Assembly: GCF_003402475.1 (NCBI RefSeq) | Contig: NZ_BFAB01000002.1 | Coordinates: forward strand, 494,317-558,316 | Direction of reading: 5' to 3' | DNA: 64,000 nucleotides | From: Mycobacterium sp. MFM001 | GTDB taxonomy: Bacteria; Actinomycetota; Actinomycetes; Mycobacteriales; Mycobacteriaceae | Shown: piece by piece, positions 44,358 through 52,419 of the stretch | How the letters are laid out: every line of letters starts with the position of its first letter | Position numbering within the stretch: position 1 is the stretch's first letter | Translations under genes and position numbers: made by a program | Notes under the pieces: model-generated | The model's input: only the letters and a program-made list of their open reading frames with translations | What the model was told of the DNA's origin: nothing | Database searches by the model: none

Positions 44358-45434
44358 ATGCCCATTCGCGTCGCCCAGCTCGGCACCGGCAACGTCGGCG
44401 TCCACGCACTACGAGCGCTCATCGCCAACCCCGAATTCGAGCTCACCGCCGTGTGGGTGTCCTCGGACGCCAAGGCGGGCAAAGACGCCGGAGAGCTTGC
44501 CGGGCTTGATGTTTCGACCGGCATCGCCGCCACCGCCGACCTGGACGCGGTGCTGGCCACCCGCCCGCAGTGCGCGGTCTACACCGCGATGGCCGACAAC
44601 CGGCTCCCCGAGGCGCTCGACGACTACCGCCGCATCCTGGCCGCCGGTGTCAACGTCGTCGGCAGCAGCGCGGTGTTCCTGCAGTATCCCTGGCAGGTGA
44701 TTCCCCAGGAGATGCTCACGCCTCTGGAAGACGCGGCCCGCGAAGGTAATTCGAGCCTGTTCGTCAACGGCATCGACCCTGGGTTCGCCAACGACCTGCT
44801 GCCGCTGGCCCTGGCCGGCACCTGCCAGAACGTCCAGCAGATCCGCTGCATGGAAATCGTCGACTACGCCACCTACGACAGCGCGACGGTCATGTTCGAC
44901 GTGATGGGATTCGGCAAGCCGATCGACGAGATCCCGATGCTGCTGCAACCGGGCGTGCTGAGTCTGGCGTGGGGATCGGTGGTGCGCCAACTCGCCGCGG
45001 GCCTGGGCATCGAGCTCGACGAAGTCACCGAGCGCTACGAACGCGAGCCGGCGCCGGCGGATTTCGACATCGCCTCCGGACACATCCCGCAGGGCAGTGC
45101 GGCGGCGCTGCGGTTCGAGGTGCTCGGGATGGTCGACGGCCAAGCCGCGGTGGTCCTCGAACACGTCACCCGGTTGCGCGACGACCTGCGGCCAGACTGG
45201 CCGCAGCCCGCCCAGCCCGGCGGCTCCTACCGCATCGAGATCACCGGCGAACCCTCCTATGCCGTCGACGTCTGCCTCAGTAGCCCCAACGGCGACCACA
45301 ACCACGCCGGGCTAGTCGCCACCGCGATGCGCGTCGTCAATGCGATCCCCGCCGTCGTCGCCGCGCCTGCCGGGATCCGGACCACCCTGGATCTGCCGCT
45401 GGTGACGGCACGGGGCCTCTACACCGCCGGCTGA
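44358..45434 (+). CDS. NAD(P)H-dependent amine/dihydrodipicolinate-reductase-like dehydrogenase, Rv0926c-like
   Basis: This 358-residue protein has an N-terminal Rossmann fold (RVAQLGTGNVGVHALRALIA; VVGSSAVFLQYPWQ; NGIDPGFANDLLPLALAG) and a C-terminal alpha-beta domain, the plan of 2,4-diaminopentanoate dehydrogenase/DapB-like proteins. The substrate is unknown. It is tightly coupled to the SDR, as are Rv0927c-Rv0926c. Two redox enzymes under one KstR-type box suggest a shared pathway. Confidence 0.88.
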   Translation: MPIRVAQLGTGNVGVHALRALIANPEFELTAVWVSSDAKAGKDAGELAGLDVSTGIAATADLDAVLATRPQCAVYTAMADNRLPEALDDYRRILAAGVNVVGSSAVFLQYPWQVIPQEMLTPLEDAAREGNSSLFVNGIDPGFANDLLPLALAGTCQNVQQIRCMEIVDYATYDSATVMFDVMGFGKPIDEIPMLLQPGVLSLAWGSVVRQLAAGLGIELDEVTERYEREPAPADFDIASGHIPQGSAAALRFEVLGMVDGQAAVVLEHVTRLRDDLRPDWPQPAQPGGSYRIEITGEPSYAVDVCLSSPNGDHNHAGLVATAMRVVNAIPAVVAAPAGIRTTLDLPLVTARGLYTAG

Positions 45435-45435
45435 A

Positions 45436-45481
45436 TGTTTCGGCTACCCTAACTTTCTTATTCGCATGGTGGAAGAGAGTT
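45436..45481 (+). promoter_or_regulatory. mntH leader: metalloregulator-like half-site and ribosome-site hairpin
   Basis: GGCTACCCTAA (45442-45452) resembles the GGCTAACCTAA half of iron/manganese regulator boxes with one mismatch; the other half is not recognisable. Next, AACTTTCTT (45451-45459) pairs with AAGAGAGTT (45473-45481, one G-U) around a 13-base loop, and the right arm holds the purine-rich ribosome site just before GTG 45484. MntR control or leader-RNA control of translation is possible; both are inference. Confidence 0.4.
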
Positions 45482-45483
45482 AG

Positions 45484-46704
45484 GTGGCGCAGAGCACCCA
45501 GGCCAAGGCCGGCTGGTATCTGCTCGGGCCGGCGTTCGTCGCCGCGATCGCCTACGTCGACCCCGGCAACGTCGCGGCCAATGTCAGCGCCGGCGCGCAG
45601 TTCGGGTTCCTGCTGCTGTGGGTGATCGTTGCCGCCAACGTGATGGCCGGGCTGGTGCAGTACCTGTCGGCCAAGCTCGGACTGGTGACCGGGCGCTCTC
45701 TGCCCGAGGCCGTCGGCGTTCGGATGACGCGTCCGGCCCGGCTGGCGTTCTGGGCCCAGGCCGAGATCGTCGCGATGGCCACCGACGTCGCCGAAGTGAT
45801 CGGCGGAGCCGTCGCGCTACGCATTCTGTTCGACCTCCCGCTGCTGCTGGGCGGGGTGATCACCGGTGTGGTCTCACTGCTGTTGCTGGGCATCCAGGAT
45901 CGGCGCGGCCAGCAGTTGTTCGAGCGTGTCATCACCGGCTTGCTGCTGGTCATCGCGATCGGGTTCACGGCCAGCTTCTTTGTGGCGACACCGCCGCCCG
46001 ACGAAGTGCTCGGCGGTCTGCTGCCCCGGTTCCACGGCACCGAAAGTGTGCTGCTGGCCGCTGCGATGCTGGGCGCGACGGTGATGCCGCACGCGGTGTA
46101 TCTGCATTCCGGGCTGGCCCGCGACCGGCACGGGCATCCGGCGGCCGGGCCGTGGCGGCGACGGCTGCTGCGGGTCACCCGCCTCGATGTCGTGCTGGCG
46201 ATGATCGTCGCGGGAGCGGTCAACGGGGCGATGCTGCTGGTTGCAGCCCTCAACATGCAGGGCCGCGGCGGCACCGGAACCATCGACGGCGCCTACGTGG
46301 CGGTGCGCGACACCGTGAACCCGACGATCGCGGTGTTCTTCGCGATCGGGTTGCTGGCGTCAGGGCTGGCCTCCTCGTCGGTGGGCGCATACGCCGGCGC
46401 CATGATCATGCAAGGTTTGCTGTACCGGTCGGTGCCCATGGTGATGCGCCGACTGGTCACGCTGGCCCCCGCCCTGCTGATCCTGGCTGTCGGCCTCGAC
46501 CCGACCCGCACGCTCGTCCTGTCGCAGGTGGTGCTGTCGTTCGGGATCCCGCTCGCGGTGCTGCCGCTGGTCGCGCTGACCAGCGACCGCACGCTGATGG
46601 GCGCCGACGTCAACCACCGCCTGACCACTGCTATTGGCTGGCTGGTCGGGGTTTTGATTAGTCTGCTTAACGTGGTGCTGATCTACCTCACCGTGAAGGG
46701 CTAG
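45484..46704 (+). CDS. mntH: Nramp-family divalent metal (Mn2+/Fe2+) transporter
   Basis: This 406-residue proton-coupled transporter has 11 hydrophobic segments, the metal-site motif YVDPGNVAANV in TM1 and GATVMPHAVYLHSGL in TM6, both needed for Mn2+ binding. GTG 45484 follows a purine-rich site. It matches the place of Rv0924c (Mramp) after the Rv0926c-like gene. The short leader can fold over the ribosome site. Its stop TAG shares one base with the next gene's GTG. Confidence 0.95.
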   Translation: MAQSTQAKAGWYLLGPAFVAAIAYVDPGNVAANVSAGAQFGFLLLWVIVAANVMAGLVQYLSAKLGLVTGRSLPEAVGVRMTRPARLAFWAQAEIVAMATDVAEVIGGAVALRILFDLPLLLGGVITGVVSLLLLGIQDRRGQQLFERVITGLLLVIAIGFTASFFVATPPPDEVLGGLLPRFHGTESVLLAAAMLGATVMPHAVYLHSGLARDRHGHPAAGPWRRRLLRVTRLDVVLAMIVAGAVNGAMLLVAALNMQGRGGTGTIDGAYVAVRDTVNPTIAVFFAIGLLASGLASSSVGAYAGAMIMQGLLYRSVPMVMRRLVTLAPALLILAVGLDPTRTLVLSQVVLSFGIPLAVLPLVALTSDRTLMGADVNHRLTTAIGWLVGVLISLLNVVLIYLTVKG

Positions 46705-47783
46705 TGCTCGCCCGTCGTCATACCTACTTCGCGTACGGGTCCAACCTGTGCGTGCAGCAGATGGCGCAACGCTGTCCAGACGCCGTGGATCCGCGTCCGG
46801 CCGTACTCGGCGATCACGACTGGCTGATCAACCAGCGCGGCGTGGCCACGGTCGAGCCGTTTGCCGGCACCCGGGTGCACGGCGTCGTCTGGCAGCTCTC
46901 CGACCACGACCTGGCCACCTTGGACAGTGCTGAGGGCGTGCCGCGCCGCTACCGCCGCGACCGGCTGACGGTGCACACCGACGACGGACCGTCGGACGCC
47001 TGGGTCTACATCGACCACCGGGTCGATCCCGGTGTGCCGCGACCGGGCTACCTCGAGCGCATCATCGGCGGCGCAATCCATCACCGACTGCCGCACCGCT
47101 GGATCGACTTTCTGCGCCGCTGGGACCCCGCCCATTGGCACCGGCCCGCGTCGAAGCCCACATCGCCTGCGCCGCAGTCACTTTCAGAGCTGTTGCGCGA
47201 CGGCGGCGTGACGGAAGTCAGCCGGCTGCGGTCGCGGTTCGGCTTTCTCGCCATTCACGGCGGCGGGCTGGAGCAGATGACCGACGTGATCGCCGAACGC
47301 GCCGCCGACGCCGCCGACGCGTCGGTGTATCTGGTGCGCCATCCCGACCACTACACGCACCACCTGTCGTCGGCGCGTTTCGACCCCGCCGAATCGCCTT
47401 TGCTCGCAGAGTTTCTCGACCACGTCGACGTCACCATCTCGCTGCACGGCTATGGGCGAGTCGGGCGCGGCACGCAACTGCTGGCCGGCGGCCGCAACCG
47501 GGCGCTGGCCGCCCACGTCGCCAAGCATGTCGACCTGCCGGGCTACCAGGTGGTCACCGACCTCGACAAGATCCCGTCCGAATTGCGTGGCCTGCACCCG
47601 CACAACCCGGTCAACCGGACCCGCGACGGCGGTACGCAGCTGGAATTGCCGCCGCGGGTTCGCGGCATCAGCCCCCGCAGCCCCCTGCCCGGCGACGACG
47701 GGCTCTCACCGGTAACCTCCGCTCTGGTGCAAGGATTGGTCGCCGCGGCCCGATCCTGGGAACAGATCGGAGTGACTGATTAG
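46704..47783 (+). CDS. GGCT-like domain fused to poly-gamma-glutamate hydrolase-like domain (Rv0923c-like)
   Basis: This 359-residue protein begins with a gamma-glutamylcyclotransferase-like fold (about 1-145: HTYFAYGSNLCVQQM, VHGVVWQLSDHDLATLDSAEGVPRRYRR). The second half (about 160-350) has the PF05908-type zinc-peptidase pattern FLAIHGGGLEQMTDVIAE, ISLHGYGRVGRGTQLLAGGRNR and HPHNPVNRTRDGGTQLELPP. Together they suggest gamma-glutamyl bond breakage, on poly-gamma-glutamate or glutathione-like compounds. GTG 46704 overlaps the mntH stop. The next gene begins over this one's stop. Confidence 0.82.
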   Translation: MLARRHTYFAYGSNLCVQQMAQRCPDAVDPRPAVLGDHDWLINQRGVATVEPFAGTRVHGVVWQLSDHDLATLDSAEGVPRRYRRDRLTVHTDDGPSDAWVYIDHRVDPGVPRPGYLERIIGGAIHHRLPHRWIDFLRRWDPAHWHRPASKPTSPAPQSLSELLRDGGVTEVSRLRSRFGFLAIHGGGLEQMTDVIAERAADAADASVYLVRHPDHYTHHLSSARFDPAESPLLAEFLDHVDVTISLHGYGRVGRGTQLLAGGRNRALAAHVAKHVDLPGYQVVTDLDKIPSELRGLHPHNPVNRTRDGGTQLELPPRVRGISPRSPLPGDDGLSPVTSALVQGLVAAARSWEQIGVTD

Positions 47784-48591
47784 CAAGGGTTTTCGCTTTT
47801 CGATCGGCATCCATGCGGTCAAGTCCCGGGCGGCGCTGCTCGACAAGGCACGACGGCTGGAGGATTACGGGTTCGACGTCCTGCATCTGCCCGACCACCT
47901 CGGCGCGCCGGCGCCGTTCCCGGTGCTGTCCGCGATCGCCCAGGCCACCACGACGGTCCGGCTGGGCACCTATGTGCTCAACGCCTACTTCTACAAGCCG
48001 GCGCTGTTGGCGCGCGACGCCGCCGAAGTCGATCTGCTCAGCGACGGGCGCCTGGAGGTCGGCCTCGGCGCCGGATACGTGCGCGAAGAATTCGAGGCCG
48101 CCGAGCTGCCCTACCCGAGCGCCGGGCGTCGCGTCGACTACCTCGAGCACGTGACGACCTACCTCAAGGAGCACCTGCCCAGCATCCCGATCCTGATCGC
48201 CGGCAACGGCGACCGGCTGCTGACGGTGGCCGCCCGGCACGCCGACATCATCGGCCTGACGGGTGCGAGCCCGAAGGCGGCCGGCGATCCGTTGGCCGAG
48301 CGGATCGACTTCGTCCGGGCCGCTGCCGGTGAGCGGGATCTCGAATTGAACCTGGCGATTACCGCTGTGCCGTCAGACAATTCGGAGATACCCGACCTGA
48401 GGCTGACCCGTCGGTATGCGCCGACGCTGTCCGATGCCGAGCTGCTGGAGTTGCCGGCGGTGTTGAGCGGATCGCCCCGCGACATGGCCGACAGGTTGCG
48501 CGGATACCGTGACACCTACGGGCTGACGTCGTTCACCGTGCAGGAGAATCACGCCGAGGGCTTCGCCAAGGTGATCGCGGAACTGCGCTGA
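47779..48591 (+). CDS. LLM-class F420-type oxidoreductase with apparent ATT start
   Basis: Homology (SKGFRFSIGIHAVKSRAALLDKARRLEDYGFDVLHLPDH) begins right at the previous gene's stop, but the frame has no ATG, GTG or TTG there: an in-frame TGA is at 47773, then CTG, ATT, AGC. The next standard start, GTG 47923, would delete the first TIM-barrel strand. ATT 47779 has GGAG six bases upstream and overlaps the previous TAG, so I annotate it as the start (270 residues). The family is TIGR03621-like. Remaining motifs LLSDGRLEVGLGAGYVREEF and IPILIAGNGDRLLTVAARHAD are normal. Confidence 0.78.
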   Translation: MSKGFRFSIGIHAVKSRAALLDKARRLEDYGFDVLHLPDHLGAPAPFPVLSAIAQATTTVRLGTYVLNAYFYKPALLARDAAEVDLLSDGRLEVGLGAGYVREEFEAAELPYPSAGRRVDYLEHVTTYLKEHLPSIPILIAGNGDRLLTVAARHADIIGLTGASPKAAGDPLAERIDFVRAAAGERDLELNLAITAVPSDNSEIPDLRLTRRYAPTLSDAELLELPAVLSGSPRDMADRLRGYRDTYGLTSFTVQENHAEGFAKVIAELR

Positions 48592-48698
48592 GCCGCAACC
48601 GAATCCAAAATTCGCCGAAAATTTAGCGCCGAGGAGCCTTTGGTTTGGGGTGACCCTCGTCTTGTTGAGCCGTTCGCCGTGGGGAAGACTGCGTCGCC

Positions 48699-49469
48699 AT
48701 GGCAGGAAACTGCGCTCAGCCGGGCGCTACCGTCACCGCGCGTGTGCTCGCCCTGCTGGCAGCGTTCGACAGCATGCACCGACGAATGCGGTTAAGCGAA
48801 CTGGCGCGTCGCGCGGGAATCCCGGTCGGCACTGCTCACCGCCTGGTTGGTGAACTCGAGGCGTGGGGGGCGCTGGAACGCCTACCGTGCGGACGATATG
48901 TGATCGGCCGCAGGTTGTGGGACGTCGGTCTCCTGGCGCCGGTGCAGGTCGGTCTGGGTGAGGTGGCCTCTCCGTTCGTGCACGATCTCTATGCCTCGAC
49001 GGGCGCAACAGTGCATCTTGCGGTCCGCGACGGGATCTCGGTGTTATGCGTCGCCCGGTTGGCAGGGCATGCCAGCGTGCCGGTGATCAGCCGCAGTGGA
49101 ACCCGCCTGCCGATCCACGCGACCAGCCTCGGCAAAGTGCTGCTGGCGCACGCGCCCGAAACGGTCCAGGCGGCCGCGCTGAGCCGACTGCACCGCGTCA
49201 CACCGCGCACGATCGTGCATGCGGGTCTCTTGCGCGAGCAACTTCACCGCGCGCGGCGGGACGGCTACGCAACGGCGCCTGAAGAAATGGGGTTGGGCGG
49301 CTGCGGCGTTGCAGTGCCGATCTTCCGGAACGACGAAGTCGTCGCTGCGGTGGGGTTGGTCGTCGCGGCAGCAGACGGTGACGGAAAGCATCTGCTCCCT
49401 GCATTGCGGGTCACGGCTCAAGGCATTTCGCGGACCCTCGACGCCAACGACGGCGCAACCTGGGTTTGA
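48699..49469 (+). CDS. IclR-family transcriptional regulator
   Basis: This 256-residue protein has an N-terminal winged helix-turn-helix (ALLAAFDSMHRRMRLSELARRAGIPVGTAHRLVGELEAWGAL) and a C-terminal IclR effector domain (SRSGTRLPIHATSLGKVLLAHA; YATAPEEMGLGGCGVAVPIF). IclR proteins often control catabolism of aromatic acids and small carboxylates. It lies directly upstream, same strand, of the secreted lipase and phenolic acid decarboxylase genes, which it may regulate. Confidence 0.88.
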   Translation: MAGNCAQPGATVTARVLALLAAFDSMHRRMRLSELARRAGIPVGTAHRLVGELEAWGALERLPCGRYVIGRRLWDVGLLAPVQVGLGEVASPFVHDLYASTGATVHLAVRDGISVLCVARLAGHASVPVISRSGTRLPIHATSLGKVLLAHAPETVQAAALSRLHRVTPRTIVHAGLLREQLHRARRDGYATAPEEMGLGGCGVAVPIFRNDEVVAAVGLVVAAADGDGKHLLPALRVTAQGISRTLDANDGATWV

Positions 49470-49591
49470 CAGCCCTTTCGACTCAGCGGAAAACCTTCCT
49501 TGGCAAGCCAACCCGCGGTGCGCTGCGATGCATCGCGGGCCGGCGACGGGTCGGCCCGACACGAACTCGACGACGAGGGCGGGTGGGCGCC

Positions 49592-50896
49592 ATGGCAGTG
49601 CGACGCAGGTGGGTTGGATGGATAGCGGCTGCGATCCTGGTGGGGTCGAACCTGGCGGGAACGATCAGCGCCACCACATCTGTTGCGGGTGCCGACGAGT
49701 CGGTATACGCGGAGTTCTACACACCTCCCGACCCGCTGCCACCTGGCCGGCCCGGCGATTTGATCCGCACCGAACCGTCGCGCATCGTGCTGGAGCCCTC
49801 CGGGCAGCTGGGTGCCTACGTCGCCTCCGCAACCCGGATCATGTACCGCAGCACCGATCCGCACGGCCAACCGATCGCCGTGACGGGAACCTACTTCGAG
49901 CCGGACAACCCATGGCCGGGCGGCGGTCCCAGGCCGCTGATCGCATACGGAGTCGGCACACATGGCCTGGGCGACCAGTGCGCGCCTTCCCGGCTGTTCA
50001 ACCAGGGCATCCACTTCTCCAGCGGACTCGACCTCATGCTCGAGTACGAAGAGACGTTTATCGCCACCATGGTGGCACGCGGATTCGCAATAGTGGTAAC
50101 CGATTACGAGGGCCTGGGCACGCCCGGGGTGCATACGTTCGGCAACCGTCTCGCGCAGGGATATGCGCTGATCGACGCGGCCCGCGCCGCGAAACACTTG
50201 ACGGGCACCTCACTGAATCCCGACGGCCCGGTCGCGTTCTGGGGGTACTCGCAAGGCGGCACCGCAGCGGGCTCGGCCGCGGAGCTTGCGCCCGCGTATG
50301 CCCCGGAACTGCATCTCGTCGGCGCCTTCGTGGGCGCACCGCCGTCGGATTCCGCGGCAACGTTTCCCTACGTCGACGGCAACGTCCTCGCCGGAATCAC
50401 CGGGTTAGTCCTCAACGGCCTGATCGCGGCGTATCCCGAACTGTCGCAACCGATCCACGATCGCTTGACGCCGCAAGGCGAGGACCTGGTCAGCCGCACA
50501 CAGAACATGTGCGTGGCCGAGATGTTCTTGACCTTCGCGTTCCACCGCACGCAGGAGTACTTCACCGTCTCGCCCGACGAACTCGCCGAGACGGAGCCCA
50601 TCCGCACGGCGCTGCAGGCGCAGAAACTCGGCACACTGCAGCCCGCCATCCCGCTCTTCATCGACCAGAACCGGTGGGATCCGCTCGTGCCCTGGCATCA
50701 GGCCCACCAGGTGGCGCTGGACTGGTGCGCCAAGGGTGCCGACGTCCAGTTCTGGACCAACGAGCAACCCCCGTTTCTCAATAAACTGTCCGTCAATCAC
50801 CTCCTGACGTCGTATGTCGACGGTGAACGCAGCATGCAGTGGATCGCCGACCGATTCAACGGTCTGCCGACCACCCCGAACTGCACCGAACTCTGA
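49592..50896 (+). CDS. Secretory lipase/esterase (LIP family)
   Basis: This 434-residue alpha/beta hydrolase has a basic, hydrophobic signal peptide (RRRWVGWIAAAILVGSNLAG, cleavage near VAGA) and the nucleophile elbow GYSQGGTAA (Ser about residue 220). Asp in NRWDPLVPW and a His near SVNHLL complete a plausible triad. The family hydrolyses acyl esters outside the cell. ATG 49592 is chosen because the signal peptide starts there; 42 upstream codons are open. The phenolic acid decarboxylase follows 32 bases downstream, so an ester of ferulate or coumarate is one possible substrate. Confidence 0.85.
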   Translation: MAVRRRWVGWIAAAILVGSNLAGTISATTSVAGADESVYAEFYTPPDPLPPGRPGDLIRTEPSRIVLEPSGQLGAYVASATRIMYRSTDPHGQPIAVTGTYFEPDNPWPGGGPRPLIAYGVGTHGLGDQCAPSRLFNQGIHFSSGLDLMLEYEETFIATMVARGFAIVVTDYEGLGTPGVHTFGNRLAQGYALIDAARAAKHLTGTSLNPDGPVAFWGYSQGGTAAGSAAELAPAYAPELHLVGAFVGAPPSDSAATFPYVDGNVLAGITGLVLNGLIAAYPELSQPIHDRLTPQGEDLVSRTQNMCVAEMFLTFAFHRTQEYFTVSPDELAETEPIRTALQAQKLGTLQPAIPLFIDQNRWDPLVPWHQAHQVALDWCAKGADVQFWTNEQPPFLNKLSVNHLLTSYVDGERSMQWIADRFNGLPTTPNCTEL

Positions 50897-50928
50897 CCGC
50901 CGTCGTCAACCCGAATTGAGAATCAACC

Positions 50929-51447
50929 ATGTCAGCTGAGTCGAATCCCGTTCCCGCGCAAGACCTTTCCGGCATCGTCGGATACCGCTTCGTCTACACC
51001 TACGCCAACGGCTGGAAGTACGAGATGTACGTCAAGAACGCCAGCACCATCGACTACCGCATCCATTCGGGTCACGTCGGGGGCCGTTGGGTCAAAGACC
51101 AGCACGTCGACCTCGTGCAGCTCGACCACGACAGCTTCAAGATCTCATGGACGGAACCCACCGGGACGTCGGTGGCAGTCGACGTCTTGCCCGCTAAACG
51201 CCGCCTTCATGGCGTCATCTTCTTCCCGCATTGGGTCCTTGAACACCCTGAGCGCACCGTGTGCTTCCAGAACGACTACCTGGAAAAGATGCGGGCCTAC
51301 CGCGATGCCGGACCGACTTACCCGATCTACGTCGTCGCCGAGTTCGCCACCATAACGCTGTTGGAGTACCTCGGGGCCGACGACGAATCGGTGATCGCCG
51401 TCGGCCCCGACGCGCTGCCGGCCGACTGGCCAACCCGAGAAAACTGA
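50929..51447 (+). CDS. padC: Phenolic acid decarboxylase
   Basis: This 172-residue lipocalin-like enzyme matches PadC closely: [64 protein letters not shown] and QNDYLEKM, with the active-site Tyr and Glu/Arg residues of that family present. PadC decarboxylates p-coumaric, ferulic and caffeic acids to vinylphenols without cofactor, often as detoxification. It is unusual in mycobacteria as far as I know. It follows the secreted lipase and an IclR regulator. Confidence 0.93.
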   Translation: MSAESNPVPAQDLSGIVGYRFVYTYANGWKYEMYVKNASTIDYRIHSGHVGGRWVKDQHVDLVQLDHDSFKISWTEPTGTSVAVDVLPAKRRLHGVIFFPHWVLEHPERTVCFQNDYLEKMRAYRDAGPTYPIYVVAEFATITLLEYLGADDESVIAVGPDALPADWPTREN

Positions 51448-51631
51448 CGACGCACCGATGCGAACGCTGCAGTGCGGTCATCGCGAATGCTCACGGAAGT
51501 GCGCATGGCACTCGCCCGCTACACTCGCACTCGGCCGACGCGGCCCGAAACGGCATCCGGAATCGTCGAAGAGCGCCCCGTTGCTCCGAAACGGCTAGGT
51601 TCTAGTCAGGCGGTCCACGGCGCAGCCCTCG

Positions 51632-51703
51632 CCCTCGTAGCTCAGGGGATAGAGCACCGCTCTCCTAAAGCGGGTGTCGCAGGTTCGAATCCTGCCGGGG
51701 GCA
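51632..51703 (+). tRNA. tRNA-Arg (anticodon CCT)
   Basis: A 72-base cloverleaf with acceptor arms GCCCTCG/CGGGGGC, anticodon stem CCGCT/AGCGG around loop CTCCTAA (anticodon CCT) and T arm GCAGG TTCGAAT CCTGC, discriminator A. No CCA is encoded. A Phd/VapC toxin-antitoxin module begins 72 bases downstream; tRNA 3' ends are common integration sites, but no integrase or repeat of the tRNA end was noticed. Confidence 0.96.
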
Positions 51704-51736
51704 CTATTTTTGCAGGCCAGAGACATTCTCAAATTA

Positions 51737-51754
51737 TGACTAGTGTGACTAGTC
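51737..51754. promoter_or_regulatory. Repeated ACTAGT operator upstream of antitoxin
   Basis: TGACTAGT-G-TGACTAGTC contains two copies of the palindrome ACTAGT in direct tandem, 21 bases before the antitoxin start. This is the usual place for autoregulatory binding by a Phd-type antitoxin with its toxin. Confidence 0.5.
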
Positions 51755-51775
51755 CGAAGAGTCTAAGCTCGCCTG

Positions 51776-52009
51776 GTGAAGACCATTACCAGTACGGAAG
51801 CCAAGGCGAAACTGAATGCCCTCTTGGCGGAAATCGAGCGGACCGGCGTATCGGTCACCATCACCACGCATGGCCGGCCGGTCGCCGTCCTGACGCCGGC
51901 ACAGCGACGTCGACGGAAGTTCGGCCAACTGCCAACGCTTGCCGTGCCGGAAAACTTTGACGATCCGCTTCCCGACACCGAACTCGCGGCCTGGGAAGGC
52001 AATTCGTGA
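51776..52009 (+). CDS. Phd/YefM-type antitoxin
   Basis: This 77-residue protein begins MKTITSTEAKAKLNALLAEIERTGVSVTITTHGRPVAVLTP, the Phd/YefM DNA-binding fold, followed by a short acidic C-terminus (NFDDPLPDTELAAWEG) for toxin binding. It starts at GTG 51776. The toxin gene's GTG overlaps its TGA by 4 bases, so production is coupled. Confidence 0.88.
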   Translation: MKTITSTEAKAKLNALLAEIERTGVSVTITTHGRPVAVLTPAQRRRRKFGQLPTLAVPENFDDPLPDTELAAWEGNS

Positions 52010-52410
52010 CGCCAGAGCAGCGCTGCGTCCTGCTGGACACCAGTGTGCTGCTGTGGCTGGTAACCGCCCCCGAGAAGATCTCCGCCCCGGTCCGAGAAAT
52101 CCTTTCGGAACCGAGCACTGACGTCGTGGTGTCCGCAGCATCGGCTTGGGAGATCGCGATCAAGACCCGGCTGGGCCGCCTCGACGGCGAGCCGCTGCTG
52201 TCAGCGTGGTCCGACATTGTCGCCGACATGACCGCGACCGACCTGCCGATCGACGCGAGCGACGCCATCCTGGCCGGCCGATTGCCATGGGAGCACAAAG
52301 ACCCATTCGACCGGATGATCGTCGCGCAGGCGGCCCGCCGGAATCTCACGATCGCGACAAGCGATACGCGCATCGTGCGTGCGGCGCTGACTCCGACCTT
52401 GACAGCTTGA
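52006..52410 (+). CDS. VapC-type PIN-domain ribonuclease toxin
   Basis: This 134-residue PIN protein retains the acidic metal site: Asp in VLLDTSVLLWL, Glu in SAASAWEIAIKTRLG, Asp in DPFDRMIVAQA and Asp in IATSDTRI. VapC toxins cut tRNA or rRNA and are blocked by the cognate antitoxin. Pairing with a Phd-type rather than classic VapB antitoxin is common in mycobacteria. Close to tRNA-Arg. Confidence 0.9.
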   Translation: MTPEQRCVLLDTSVLLWLVTAPEKISAPVREILSEPSTDVVVSAASAWEIAIKTRLGRLDGEPLLSAWSDIVADMTATDLPIDASDAILAGRLPWEHKDPFDRMIVAQAARRNLTIATSDTRIVRAALTPTLTA

Positions 52411-52419
52411 CGCGGCCGG

